A stretch of DNA of 64,000 nucleotides, taken from assembly GCA_964553795.1 (NCBI GenBank), contig CAZKMR010000014.1, positions 3,213 through 67,212 of the forward strand, given 5' to 3'. Source of the DNA: JADLHS01 sp964553795 (GTDB lineage: Bacteria > Verrucomicrobiota > Verrucomicrobiia > Limisphaerales > JADLHS01). This document shows positions 1-8,736 of this stretch, piece after piece (the first letter of the stretch is position 1; each line of letters opens with the position of its first letter). The notes beneath the pieces are model-generated. The model worked only from the letters and a program-made list of their open reading frames with translations, had not been told where the DNA came from and did not search any database. Both the position numbers and the translations under genes were made by a program.

Positions 1-2
1 GT

Positions 3-476
3 GTGCTCGCAGGGCGCACGCAAGCGGAGGATTGGGTCTGGCAGATTGATCCCCAGAAATGCCTCCGCTGCGGCAACTGCGCCACTAACTGCGTGCTCGA
101 ACAATCCGCCGTGAAGTGCGTTCACGCCTTCGCCATGTGTGGCTACTGCAATCTTTGCACCGGGTATTTCGAGCCCGAACCCAATTCGCTGACCACGGCC
201 GCGGAGAATCAGCTTTGTCCCACGGCCGCCATCAAACGCACGTTCATCGAGGACCCGTATTACGAATACGTGATTGACGAGCAACTCTGCATCGGCTGCG
301 CCAAATGCGTGGAAGGTTGCAACCGCTTCGGGAACGGCTCGCTCTTCCTGCAGATCCGGCACGACCGCTGTGTGCGCTGCAACGAATGCGCCATCGCGCG
401 GACCTGTCCGGGTGATGCCTTCCGGCGCGTGCCGGTGAGTCAACCGTATCTCTTGAAAACCACCCACGCGCACTGA
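3..476 (+). CDS. Polyferredoxin-like 4Fe-4S protein, 5' end outside window
   Basis: Electron-carrying iron-sulfur protein, probably cytoplasmic. The visible 157 codons contain at least three cysteine clusters of ferredoxin type: CLRCGNCATNC near residue 20, CIGCAKCVEGC near residue 96, and CVRCNECAIARTCP near residue 123, with more cysteines (CGYCNLC) between them. This is enough for three or four 4Fe-4S clusters. The reading frame runs off the left edge; the first visible codon is a GTG, but the true start is probably just upstream. It ends 1 bp before the next gene, which is also an Fe-S protein, so it is the leading visible gene of a redox operon ending at 7721. Function beyond electron relay is inferred from neighbours (NapH/NosR-like membrane protein, NuoEF-like flavoprotein). 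Confidence 0.85.
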   Translation: MLAGRTQAEDWVWQIDPQKCLRCGNCATNCVLEQSAVKCVHAFAMCGYCNLCTGYFEPEPNSLTTAAENQLCPTAAIKRTFIEDPYYEYVIDEQLCIGCAKCVEGCNRFGNGSLFLQIRHDRCVRCNECAIARTCPGDAFRRVPVSQPYLLKTTHAH

Positions 477-477
477 C

Positions 478-1878
478 ATGCATGAGCCACGATTTACGAT
501 TTACGGTTCGTGCGCCGGCGATCCCGGCGTGCGCGGCTCGTGGATTGTAAATCGCGATTGGCTTCGCCTGCTGCTCTTCGCCGTCGTGCTGGGAATCAGT
601 CTGCTTTCGGTCAATCCGGTTTTAGCCGAACAACGCTTCCCGCCGCCCGATTTCACCGAGACCGGTCATGAATTGCCCATCACCGCTACGCCGCCCGCCC
701 GCGCCGAGTGGTTGCACTACCTCGACGTCGGCGTGCTGGCCGGCGCGCTTGGCGTCGCAGTCTGGCTCATTCACAAACAACGCTCGCGCCGCGGACTGTT
801 CTGGCTGGGAATTTTCTCGGTCGCGTATTTCGGTTTCTATCGCCTGGGCTGCGTCTGTGCCATTGGCGCGCCACAGAACATCATTCTCGGGCTGTGCGAT
901 CCGGGTTACGCCGTGCCGCTGACCGTTGTCGCGTTCTTTGCGTTGCCATTGATCGTGGCGCTGTTTGCCGGACGCGCTTTTTGCGCCGGGGTCTGTCCGC
1001 ACGGCGCGTTGCAGGATTTTGTTCTGGTCAAACCAATCAAAGTGCCAGCGTGGCTGGAACACGCGTTGGGCGTTCTGCCGTTTGTTTTTCTCGGGTTCGG
1101 ACTTGCATTTGCCGCCACGGGAACAGGCTTTCCCATTTGTCGCTACGATCCCATCGTCCCGATCTTTCGATTGAACGGGCCGGGCCTGTTGATTTTGCTG
1201 GCGGCGTTGACGCTGGTGCTTGGGATGTTTGTTGGGCGGCCTTACTGCCGTTTCCTTTGTCCGTATGGTGCGTTGCTCAGGGTGACGTCGCTGGTTTCGA
1301 AATGGCGCGTGCGCGTCACGCCGGACATGTGCACGCAATGTCAATTGTGCGCCACGTCCTGTCCGTTCGGGGCGATGCGCGAACCGTCTCCCGGCACGGT
1401 TGAACCTAAATTCCTCGCGCCGGATCGGCGACGGCTCGGCTGGATGCTCGCATTGTTGCCGATGTTGATTGCGGGCGGCGCGTGGTTGGGCGGGCAACTC
1501 GCCGTGCCGATGGCGAAATGGAATCCCACCGTGGAACTAGCCGAACGTCACCTCGTCCAACAGGGGAACCCGGTGGATTATGGCGTGATGACGCCCGAGG
1601 CCTTGTCGCTGGAACGCGCGGCGCATGATCCGGAGACGCTGCTGCAATCCGCCACGCAAACGCGGGAGCGATTCTGGCTTGCTTGCGTGCTGTTCGGCGG
1701 GTGGGTGGGATTGGTGATCGGTGTAAAGCTCGTCAGCCTTTCGATTCGCACGCGGCGGACGGATTTCGAGCCTGATCGCGGCGCGTGCTATGCGTGTGCC
1801 CGCTGCTTCCGCTCGTGTCCGCAGGAATTGGAGCGGTTGGGACAGAAGCCCGCACTGCAAACGGGGGTGACAACATGA
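478..1878 (+). CDS. NapH/NosR-like membrane 4Fe-4S protein
   Basis: Integral membrane electron-transfer protein. Several hydrophobic helices are visible (around residues 28-50, 77-95, 145-165, 235-255, 320-340, 400-425). Between them lie two motifs typical of NapH/NosR/CcoG-type proteins, GRAFCAGVCPHGAL and GRPYCRFLCPYGALL, in which paired CxxxCP motifs sit at the membrane surface. Two ferredoxin-type clusters follow: CTQCQLCATSCPFG and, at the C-terminus, CYACARCFRSCP. This architecture passes electrons between a cytoplasmic donor and the quinone pool or an extracytoplasmic acceptor. The stop overlaps the next start as ATGA. The first ~25 residues (MHEPRFTIYG...) are encoded by a GATTTAC-type repeat and look non-native, so the ancestral start may lie slightly downstream, before the first helix. 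Confidence 0.85.
   Translation: MHEPRFTIYGSCAGDPGVRGSWIVNRDWLRLLLFAVVLGISLLSVNPVLAEQRFPPPDFTETGHELPITATPPARAEWLHYLDVGVLAGALGVAVWLIHKQRSRRGLFWLGIFSVAYFGFYRLGCVCAIGAPQNIILGLCDPGYAVPLTVVAFFALPLIVALFAGRAFCAGVCPHGALQDFVLVKPIKVPAWLEHALGVLPFVFLGFGLAFAATGTGFPICRYDPIVPIFRLNGPGLLILLAALTLVLGMFVGRPYCRFLCPYGALLRVTSLVSKWRVRVTPDMCTQCQLCATSCPFGAMREPSPGTVEPKFLAPDRRRLGWMLALLPMLIAGGAWLGGQLAVPMAKWNPTVELAERHLVQQGNPVDYGVMTPEALSLERAAHDPETLLQSATQTRERFWLACVLFGGWVGLVIGVKLVSLSIRTRRTDFEPDRGACYACARCFRSCPQELERLGQKPALQTGVTT
485..556. repeat. Palindromic GATTTAC repeat at the N-terminus of the membrane Fe-S gene
   Basis: Tandem GATTTACGATTTACG at 491-505. CGATTTAC at 490-497 is complementary to GTAAATCG at 547-554, and the centre is itself self-complementary (GCGCCGGCG...CGGCGTGCGC). 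The element can fold into one long hairpin. It covers codons ~3-26 of the gene that begins at 478 and contributes residues unrelated to the family. Confidence 0.6.
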
Positions 1879-3728
1879 GTGGCAGCCATAGCCAGCCCGA
1901 AAGCGTTTTGGACTGCGGCGGGAAGCGAAGCGCCACGCCGCTTTCGTCGGAATACGGTTTGTCTCCTACGCAACCAAAAGCGCCGTCGCCGCTGCGCTCT
2001 GCCGGCGCAGTCCAAGACGCGAGTTCGCCTCTGAGAATCGCAGGCATCGCCGCGGCGTTCTGTCTGCTCGTCGCTGGTTACATGCTTTACCAACACACGC
2101 GAGCATCCGAACGCGATCCCTGGAAATCGCCGCAATTGCTCGCGCTCAAGGAACAGTTGCGCGCCGAACCGCAGAATGAGGCCATCAAGACAGAAATTCG
2201 CCGGCTCGACTTGGAGTTTCGGCAGCGTTACGTGCGCCGGCTGAATCTGGACCGCACCGGCGGCTGGCTGTTGGTCGGCGGCATGGTCGTGATGTTGGTG
2301 GCCGCCAGGCAATCCGCGAAACTGCGCGCGCTTCCCTGGCTGCCAAAACTCCGCGGCGATGTCAGCGCAGAAATCCGAACCACATCCGCCCGGGCGCGCT
2401 GGTCCGTAGCAGGGATCGGACTGGTCACCGGCGCGAGCTTGCTGGCATTGGCATTGACGGCAACTTCGCGCTTGCCGCAATCGGCAGCGGAGCTCGATAA
2501 GTTGCTCGGCAAGTCAGGTGCAGCGCTCGACGACTTGCCGACGCTCGCGGAATTCCAAGTCAACACGCCACGCTTTCGCGGCTGGGATGGCGGTGGCGTC
2601 GCGCCTGCTGGCTTCGATCTCGCGTTCCTGCGTGCGCCGGAGGTTGGCGTGGTCTGGAAATCGTCGGTGACCGCCGTCGGATTCAATTCGCCGGTGGCCT
2701 GGGGCGACCGCGTGTTTCTCTCCGGCGGCGACGCGGAGAAGCGCGAGGTGTTTTGCTACGACGGCAGCAGCGGGGCGTTGTTGTGGCAACGCGAGGTAAC
2801 CAAACTTCCCGGCAGCCCCGCGCGACAACCGGAGATTCCCGAGATGACCGGGTTCGCTGCCCCGACGATGGCCACGGACGGTCGCCGCGTGTTTGTGATG
2901 TTCGGCAATGGCGACCTGGCGGCCTTTACTTTCGACGGCGCACCGGTCTGGGGGAAGAACTTTGGCGTGCCCCGGAACATGTATGGACAGGCGTCTTCGC
3001 TGGCGATCTGGCCCGGTGTGTTGGTGGTGCAATTGGATCAAGACGAGGATGCACCGGGCGGTTCGAAGTTGCTCGCGTTCGATTGTGCCACGGGCCGGAC
3101 AATCTGGGAACGCACCAAGCCAACGCACGGTTCATGGTCGTCGCCGGTCATCATCGAAGCGGACGGCAAACCACAAATCATCACGCTGGCATTGCCGTTT
3201 GTGATGAGTCATGCACTCGCGGATGGCGCGGAGTTGTGGCGCGCGGAGTTGATGAGCGGGGAAATTGCGCCTTCGCCGATTTTCGCCGGGGGCTTCGTGT
3301 TCGTGGTGAGTCCTTCAGGCGAGTTGTTTGCCCTGCGAGCCGACGGCGCGGGCGATGTCTCCAAGACGCACGTCGCCTGGAGAGCGTTGGATAACATCCC
3401 CGATATCACCAGCCCGGTCAGCAACGGCGAACTGGTGTTCACGGTCACCACGATGGGCGGGCTGGCGTGTTTCGAAGCAACGACCGGCAAATTGCTCTGG
3501 CAGCACGAGCTTGAAGTCGAGGTGCAGGCGTCGCCAGCAATCGTCGGGAACGAACTGCTCGTGGTCAGCACGCACGGCGATTTGATTGTGGCGGCCGTGG
3601 CGCGGGAGTTCATAGAACTCGCGCGCGTGAAGTTGGAGGATGAATTTCACGCGAGCCCGGCGTTCGCGGCCGGGAGAATGTTCCTGCGCGGCGCGGCGAA
3701 TCTTTGGTGTTTGGGAGAGACGAAATGA
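1875..3728 (+). CDS. Membrane-anchored PQQ-like beta-propeller protein
   Basis: Start ATG at 1875 overlaps the previous stop (ATGA); 617 aa. Residues ~50 onward contain hydrophobic helices (IAGIAAAFCLLVAGYML, GGWLLVGGMVVMLVAA, WSVAGIGLVTGASLLALAL). They are followed by a large domain of beta-propeller blades with PQQ/WD-type signatures such as YDGSSGALLWQRE, FDCATGRTIWERT and FEATTGKLLWQHE. Proteins of this type bind PQQ in quinoprotein dehydrogenases or act as scaffolds (BamB-like). The lack of a visible cytochrome or dehydrogenase motif leaves the role open. Its place between a membrane Fe-S protein and a NuoEF-like flavoprotein suggests an extracytoplasmic partner of the redox complex. The first ~47 residues come from an inserted palindromic repeat. 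Confidence 0.8.
   Translation: MSGSHSQPESVLDCGGKRSATPLSSEYGLSPTQPKAPSPLRSAGAVQDASSPLRIAGIAAAFCLLVAGYMLYQHTRASERDPWKSPQLLALKEQLRAEPQNEAIKTEIRRLDLEFRQRYVRRLNLDRTGGWLLVGGMVVMLVAARQSAKLRALPWLPKLRGDVSAEIRTTSARARWSVAGIGLVTGASLLALALTATSRLPQSAAELDKLLGKSGAALDDLPTLAEFQVNTPRFRGWDGGGVAPAGFDLAFLRAPEVGVVWKSSVTAVGFNSPVAWGDRVFLSGGDAEKREVFCYDGSSGALLWQREVTKLPGSPARQPEIPEMTGFAAPTMATDGRRVFVMFGNGDLAAFTFDGAPVWGKNFGVPRNMYGQASSLAIWPGVLVVQLDQDEDAPGGSKLLAFDCATGRTIWERTKPTHGSWSSPVIIEADGKPQIITLALPFVMSHALADGAELWRAELMSGEIAPSPIFAGGFVFVVSPSGELFALRADGAGDVSKTHVAWRALDNIPDITSPVSNGELVFTVTTMGGLACFEATTGKLLWQHELEVEVQASPAIVGNELLVVSTHGDLIVAAVAREFIELARVKLEDEFHASPAFAAGRMFLRGAANLWCLGETK
1906..2017. repeat. Palindromic repeat inside a coding sequence
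   Basis: TTGGACTGCGGCGG at 1908-1921 is a near-perfect inverted copy of CCGGCGCAGTCCAA at 2002-2015. The interior is also partly self-complementary (AAGCGAAGCGCC / GCCGCTTTCG). I recall this family as dispersed through verrucomicrobial genomes, where the reverse strand reads ...RRGASLPAAVQNA. Here it lies in frame in the N-terminus of the PQQ-propeller gene and adds about 37 residues. Confidence 0.75.
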
Positions 3729-3732
3729 AACC

Positions 3733-6123
3733 ATGCCGCTTGATCTGACATACGCCGAGCAAACGGTGAAACGCGTGGGCCGCAAGCCCGAGGCGCTGAT
3801 CCCGATTCTGCAATCCTTGCAGGAGCACTACGGCTACCTGCCGGCAGAGGCGTTGGAGCGAGTCTGCGAAGTCAGCGACATCAAACCGTCAGCGGTGACG
3901 GGCGTGGCTTCGTTCTATGACATGTTCCGGATGCAACCGACCGGCAAACACATTGTGCGGGTGTGTCGCGGCACCGCGTGTCACGTGGCCGGAGCGGGAC
4001 GCGTCGAAGATGCGCTGCGCCGGCATCTGAACATTCCGCCCGGACAGGACACCGATGCGGACCGGCAGTTCACTGTCGAACCGGTCGCGTGTCTCGGTGT
4101 CTGCACGCTCGCGCCGGTGTTGCAGTTTGGCAGCAACACGTTTGGCCACACCACGCCCGAGGGCATGCCAAAAGTGCTGCGTGACTTTGCCGAGCTTCAA
4201 GCAGATGGAAAGGGAGCATTGTCCACTGAAGAGATTCGGTTGCGCCCCGCAGCACCCGGAGTGGTGGAGGTTCATGTCGGGTTGGGATCGTGTTGCATGG
4301 CCAAGGGCAGCGACAAGTTGTTTCACGCGCTGCAACATAGCGCCGCGAAGAGTGACGGAAAGATCGCGGTCAAACGCGTTGGCTGCGTCGGCATGTGTCA
4401 TCGCACGCCGATGGTGGAAGTGACGCCGCCAGGACAACCGGGGACGTATTACTCCGATTTAACCCCGTCGCAGGCGTCCGCGCTGGTGCGGCATTACCTC
4501 CGACCGCGCAGCGTCACACAGCGAGTGGGCCGCGCGTGGACGCATTTCCTGGATGGCTTGCTGCTGGATAACGCGCTGGGACAAGACCGGGTGGAGCGTT
4601 TTGCGGTAAACCATCGCGATCCGGACATGCGCGCCTTCTTTGGCAAACAACTGCGCATCGCCACGGAACACTTCGGCAAAGTGGATCCGCTCGACCTCGA
4701 CGAGTATTTGGCGTACGACGGATTCGACGCACTGCGGAAATGTCTGGGCACAGCAGAGCAGATTCAGGGTGCAGCGGAGCAGAAACCAAAGCCCGATATC
4801 GTCGCGATCGTCGAACAATCCGGACTGCGTGGCCGGGGCGGCGCGGGATTTCCCACCGGCCAGAAGTGGCGCGTCATGGCGCAACAGCCCGGCGACACCA
4901 AATACGTGATTTGCAACGGCGACGAAGGTGATCCGGGCGCGTTCATGGACCGGATGATTCTGGAATCGTTTCCGTTCCGTGTGATCGAAGGCTTGATGAT
5001 CGCGGCGCTGGCGACCGGCGCACACGAGGGCATTTTCTACATCCGCCACGAATATCCACTCGCGGTGAAACGCGTGCGCGCGGCGATTGCGGAGCTGGAA
5101 CGACGCGGATGGTTGGGGGAGAAACTGCTTGGAGTGGGCGAACCGTTCAAGCTGTCGGTATTTGAAGGCGCGGGAGCATTCGTGTGCGGCGAGGAGACGG
5201 CGCTAATTGCGTCCATAGAGGGACAACGCGGCATGCCGAAGTTGCGTCCGCCGTTTCCGGCGCAATCGGGACTCTGGGGCAAGCCCACGCTCATCAACAA
5301 TGTCGAGACGCTCGCGATGGTGCCGTGGATTCTCCGCCACGGAGCCAAATCCTTCGCCGCGATTGGCACGGCCAAAAGCAAAGGGACAAAAGTGTTCGCG
5401 CTGGCTGGCAAAGTGGAGCGCGGCGGGTTGATCGAGATTCCAATGGGCACGACGCTGCGCGAGATTGTCGAGGACATTGGCGGGGGCGTGAGCAAAGGAC
5501 GGCGCTTCAAGGCAGTGCAGATCGGCGGACCCAGCGGCGGTTGTGTGCCGGCGCGACTTGCGGACACCCCGGTGGATTTTGAGTCCCTGCGCGACGTGGG
5601 CGCCATCATGGGCAGCGGCGGACTGGTGGTGCTGGACGACACGAGCTGCATGGTGGACATCGCGCGCTACTTCCTGCAATTCACGCAGGATCAATCGTGC
5701 GGCAAATGCACTTTCTGTCGCATCGGCACGAAGCGGATGCTCGATATTCTGGACAAACTCTGTGCGGGCAAGGCGACGCGGCCGCAACTGGAGGAACTCG
5801 AACGGCTGGCAGCGCAAGTAGGCGCGGGAAGTTTGTGTGGTCTCGGCAAAACCGCACCCAATCCGGTGCTGACGACGCTGAAGTATTTCCGCGACGAGTA
5901 TGAAGCGCACTTGCAGGGGCGTTGCCCGGCGGGAAAGTGTAGCGCGCTGATTCATTACACTATCAACACCGATTGCACCGGCTGCACGATTTGCGCGCAG
6001 CATTGTCCGGTGAACGCCATCCCGATGACACCTTATGCGCAACACGTCATCGACGATGCCGTGTGCACCCGGTGCGACACATGCAAGCAGGTCTGTCCGC
6101 ACAACGCCGTGGAGGTCGCATGA
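3733..6123 (+). CDS. Fused NuoE/NuoF-like NADH-oxidising flavoprotein
   Basis: 796 aa from ATG 3733, four bases after the preceding stop. Domains in order: NuoE-type thioredoxin-like [2Fe-2S] domain (residues 1-155; C78, C83, C120, C124); a second [2Fe-2S] thioredoxin-like domain (175-255; C187/C188, C218, C222); NuoF/HydB-type FMN- and NADH-binding core (365-620) with GRGGAGFPTGQKW, CNGDEGDPGAFMDR and GAGAFVCGEETALI; an SLBB region; the NuoF 4Fe-4S motif CGKCTFCRIG; and a C-terminal 2x[4Fe-4S] ferredoxin with CTGCTICAQHCP and CTRCDTCKQVCP. This is the layout of HydB of bifurcating hydrogenases and of NADH-dependent formate dehydrogenases. No hydrogenase or formate dehydrogenase catalytic subunit is in the window, so the electron acceptor is probably the membrane Fe-S protein encoded upstream. 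It overlaps the next gene by ATGA. Confidence 0.88.
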   Translation: MPLDLTYAEQTVKRVGRKPEALIPILQSLQEHYGYLPAEALERVCEVSDIKPSAVTGVASFYDMFRMQPTGKHIVRVCRGTACHVAGAGRVEDALRRHLNIPPGQDTDADRQFTVEPVACLGVCTLAPVLQFGSNTFGHTTPEGMPKVLRDFAELQADGKGALSTEEIRLRPAAPGVVEVHVGLGSCCMAKGSDKLFHALQHSAAKSDGKIAVKRVGCVGMCHRTPMVEVTPPGQPGTYYSDLTPSQASALVRHYLRPRSVTQRVGRAWTHFLDGLLLDNALGQDRVERFAVNHRDPDMRAFFGKQLRIATEHFGKVDPLDLDEYLAYDGFDALRKCLGTAEQIQGAAEQKPKPDIVAIVEQSGLRGRGGAGFPTGQKWRVMAQQPGDTKYVICNGDEGDPGAFMDRMILESFPFRVIEGLMIAALATGAHEGIFYIRHEYPLAVKRVRAAIAELERRGWLGEKLLGVGEPFKLSVFEGAGAFVCGEETALIASIEGQRGMPKLRPPFPAQSGLWGKPTLINNVETLAMVPWILRHGAKSFAAIGTAKSKGTKVFALAGKVERGGLIEIPMGTTLREIVEDIGGGVSKGRRFKAVQIGGPSGGCVPARLADTPVDFESLRDVGAIMGSGGLVVLDDTSCMVDIARYFLQFTQDQSCGKCTFCRIGTKRMLDILDKLCAGKATRPQLEELERLAAQVGAGSLCGLGKTAPNPVLTTLKYFRDEYEAHLQGRCPAGKCSALIHYTINTDCTGCTICAQHCPVNAIPMTPYAQHVIDDAVCTRCDTCKQVCPHNAVEVA

Positions 6124-7721
6124 GTGAAACCCTCAACCTCACGATTGACGGTCGGTCCGTTACCGTCCCGCCGGGCGAAAGCGTGCTCGGCGCAGCGCGC
6201 AAACTTGGAATCGACATTCCGACGCTTTGCTACTTGGAGAAGTGCGGTCCGCTGAACACATGTCAGGTCTGTCTGGTCAAGATCAACGGCAAACTCGTGC
6301 CGTCGTGCGGCACCAAAGCCACGCCGGGCATGGTGGTGGAAAGTGAATCCGAAGAAGTGCATGAAGCGCGCCGCACAGCGCTGGAGTTGTTGTTCAGCGA
6401 TCATGTGGGTGACTGCCTTTCGCCGTGCCATCGGTTGTGCCCGCTGATGCTGAACATCCCGGTGATGTTGCGGCACATCGAGGCGGGGCGAATGGAGGCG
6501 GCGGCGATCCAGGTGCGGCAGGCGCTGCCACTGGCGGGCGTGTTGGGGCGGTTGTGTCATCATCCCTGTGAACAAGGTTGTCGGCGCGGGAATTGGGATT
6601 CGCCCGCGGCGATTCGCGAACTGGAAAAACACGTCACCGATTGGGAACACGGCTTTGGCGTATTGCCCATGATGCGGAGTGCGCCGGTTGCGGTTAAGCT
6701 GCCGGGCGGCAAACGGGTGGCGGTGATTGGCGCCGGGCCGACCGGTTTGGCGGCGGCACATTTTCTCGCGCGACAGGGCCATCTCGTCACCGTGGTGGAT
6801 CGTCGGGCGCAACCGGGCGGCACGTTATTGGACGTGGCGGAGAGTGATTTGCCGGCGGCGGTGTTGACGCATGAAATCAACGTGCTGACCAAGTTGGGCG
6901 TCGAATTCAAAGCCGGCGTGGAGCTGGGCCGGGACGTTTCTCTCGAAGGACTGGCGCGGGGACTCGATGCGATTGTGTTGGCCATTGGCGAAGTAAGTCC
7001 GACCACCGCCGCGACGCTCGGTCTCCCCCTAAATGGAAAACAACTCCAGGTCGATCCGAACACCTGTCAGCTTCCGGGAGAAAAGACATTTGCAGCGGGT
7101 AGCATGGTGCGGTCGCAGAAGCAGTTGATTCGCGCCATGGCCGAGGGGCGGGCGGTGGCCGAGAGCGTGGATCGTTACTTGAAAGGCCAGCCGGCGCGCC
7201 GACCGGAAAAACCCTTTTCGAGTGTCATCGGGCGATTGTCGCCGGGCGAAATGCGCACTTTTTTGCAGCAGGCGAGTGCCGGGCAGCGGATGTCCTGTGA
7301 TCGGTGTACGACGGCGACCCGCGCGGCGGCAGTCGGCGAAGCGGCGCGTTGTCTGCATTGCGATTGCCGCTCCAGTGGAAATTGTGTGTTGCAGCACTAC
7401 GCGCAGGCGTATGGCGCGGATGCGAATCGCTTTCGCGGTGAGCGCCGGGAATTTGAGCAACAACTCCAACCCGGCGGCATCATTTTCGAGCCGGGCAAAT
7501 GTATTCTCTGCGGCATCTGTGTGAAGTTGACCGAGCAGGCGGCTGAGCCGTTGGGATTGACGTTTGTGGGACGCGGTTTCGATGTGCGCGTGGCGGCGCC
7601 GTTTGAGCGCGGCATGACCGAAGGATTGCAAAAGGTCGCCGCCGAGTGCGTGCGACATTGCCCGACCGGCGCGTTGGTGTTTAGCAGCAAGCCGGTGCAG
7701 TCACCGGCTCAAAAGGTTTGA
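6120..7721 (+). CDS. 2Fe-2S / GltD-like FAD-NAD(P) oxidoreductase
   Basis: 533 aa; ATG 6120 overlaps the previous stop. Residues 1-75 form a HydA/NuoG-like [2Fe-2S] ferredoxin (C37, C42-x5-C48-x2-C51, C63). Then come the cysteine-rich linker typical of glutamate synthase small-subunit relatives (DCLSPCHRLCP, CHHPCEQGCRRG) and a Rossmann FAD/NAD(P) domain beginning VAVIGAGPTGLAAAHFLARQG near residue 200. Further Fe-S motifs follow near the end (CDRCTTATRAAAVGEAARCLHCDC; FEPGKCILCGICVKL). It probably moves electrons between NAD(P)H and ferredoxin-like centres together with the NuoEF-like subunit. Last gene of the operon; the facing gene is on the other strand 29 bp away. Confidence 0.85.
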   Translation: MSETLNLTIDGRSVTVPPGESVLGAARKLGIDIPTLCYLEKCGPLNTCQVCLVKINGKLVPSCGTKATPGMVVESESEEVHEARRTALELLFSDHVGDCLSPCHRLCPLMLNIPVMLRHIEAGRMEAAAIQVRQALPLAGVLGRLCHHPCEQGCRRGNWDSPAAIRELEKHVTDWEHGFGVLPMMRSAPVAVKLPGGKRVAVIGAGPTGLAAAHFLARQGHLVTVVDRRAQPGGTLLDVAESDLPAAVLTHEINVLTKLGVEFKAGVELGRDVSLEGLARGLDAIVLAIGEVSPTTAATLGLPLNGKQLQVDPNTCQLPGEKTFAAGSMVRSQKQLIRAMAEGRAVAESVDRYLKGQPARRPEKPFSSVIGRLSPGEMRTFLQQASAGQRMSCDRCTTATRAAAVGEAARCLHCDCRSSGNCVLQHYAQAYGADANRFRGERREFEQQLQPGGIIFEPGKCILCGICVKLTEQAAEPLGLTFVGRGFDVRVAAPFERGMTEGLQKVAAECVRHCPTGALVFSSKPVQSPAQKV

Positions 7722-7750
7722 TCGTTTCAAATGGGCGCATCCCGAACGAA

Positions 7751-8683
7751 CTAGCTTTTCTTGGCGGCGCGCACGGCCACGGCGCGCCAGGTCACCGCGA
7801 CGTTGTTGGTGATGATTCCATTCACGCCCATGTCCATGAGTTTTTGCGCCACAGCGGGATCATCAATCGTGTACACCCAGACTTTGAGGCCGAGGCTGTG
7901 CGCGTAGGCGATGGCTTCCTGATTCACTTCCTTATTCCAAACCACGATGCGCGCCCCGCATTTTCTGGCGGCATCAATCCAGGCGCGATTCAATTTCTTT
8001 TCTTCGGCGGTCAGGGTTTTTCCATTTTTAGTTTTGGGCGGGCCGAGCGCGCCGAGTACTTGTTCGGGCGCTTGCTGATGAAAGTCCGCGAGGTATTCCC
8101 AATCGAACGCCTGCACGATCAGCGCATTGAACAATTTCTTTTCCCGCAAGATGTCCACACAAGTCTTCGCGTCGCCGGCTTTGCGTTCAATCAACGTGAC
8201 CCCGCCGTTTTGAATTTCATCGAGCGCTTCGACGAGGGTGGGCAGAGGCGTGTTGGGATAAGGCGGATTGAACCAATTGCCGGCTTCGAGCGTTTTCAAT
8301 TCCCCCAACGTTTTCGTCTCAATCCGAATCTTCGCGCCACCCCAACGATTCGTCGCATCTGTCGTGCGATCCAGCGTGGTGTCATGAAACACAATCGGCA
8401 CGCCGTCCTTGGTGTGATAGTAATCGAGTTCGATCAGGTCCGCGCCGGCGGCTTTGGCGAGCTTGAATGCGGGCAAGGTGTTTTCGGGAGCGAGATGCGA
8501 ATAGCCGCGATGCGCAATGACCAACGGGCGTGGCGAGTGCAGCAGTTGTTCCGCAGTGGTCATCGGCGCTGCCTGGGCGCTGGCATTCATGGTCGAAATA
8601 ATTACGGCCAGTCCGCAAAACAACAGAGTGGCGCGAGCAACGCGAGAAGAAATCATCGGCATAAATTTAGTCTGAGCTTTCAT
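7751..8683 (-). CDS. Exported glycerophosphodiester phosphodiesterase
   Basis: 310 aa. Hydrolyses glycerophosphodiesters to glycerol-3-phosphate and an alcohol. An N-terminal signal peptide (hydrophobic ATLLFCGLAVIISTM, then ASAQA) indicates export. The GDPD signatures are present: IAHRGYSHLAPENT with the catalytic His and Glu, then LIELDYYHTKDGVPIVFHD (metal-binding E and D, second His). ATGs at codons 1, 8 and 10 are all possible starts. The upstream gap holds a TTAGTGCGT motif just before the start, and a GntR-type regulator gene lies directly upstream on the same strand. The product would feed the GlpT-like transporter and GlpD encoded nearby. Confidence 0.92.
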   Translation of the reverse strand: MKAQTKFMPMISSRVARATLLFCGLAVIISTMNASAQAAPMTTAEQLLHSPRPLVIAHRGYSHLAPENTLPAFKLAKAAGADLIELDYYHTKDGVPIVFHDTTLDRTTDATNRWGGAKIRIETKTLGELKTLEAGNWFNPPYPNTPLPTLVEALDEIQNGGVTLIERKAGDAKTCVDILREKKLFNALIVQAFDWEYLADFHQQAPEQVLGALGPPKTKNGKTLTAEEKKLNRAWIDAARKCGARIVVWNKEVNQEAIAYAHSLGLKVWVYTIDDPAVAQKLMDMGVNGIITNNVAVTWRAVAVRAAKKS

Positions 8684-8685
8684 GG

Positions 8686-8698
8686 TTAGTGCGTAAAG
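8686..8698. promoter_or_regulatory. Candidate operator TTAGTGCGTAAAG before the GDPD gene
   Basis: TTAGTGCGTAAAG lies 2 bp upstream of the GDPD start, between it and the GntR-family gene. The same core recurs at 19955-19964 (reverse), 20162-20174 (reverse) and 20335-20347, always between genes. Assignment to the GntR regulator is inference from location. Confidence 0.45.
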
Positions 8699-8736
8699 TT
8701 AAGTTCTGGTGACGGCGAGTAATGGAATCAGGAAAA

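Noticed and set aside
622..1497. Long minus-strand open frame opposite the membrane Fe-S gene.
   Set aside because: GC-rich shadow of the real gene; no motif or start signal, and composition typical of antisense frames.
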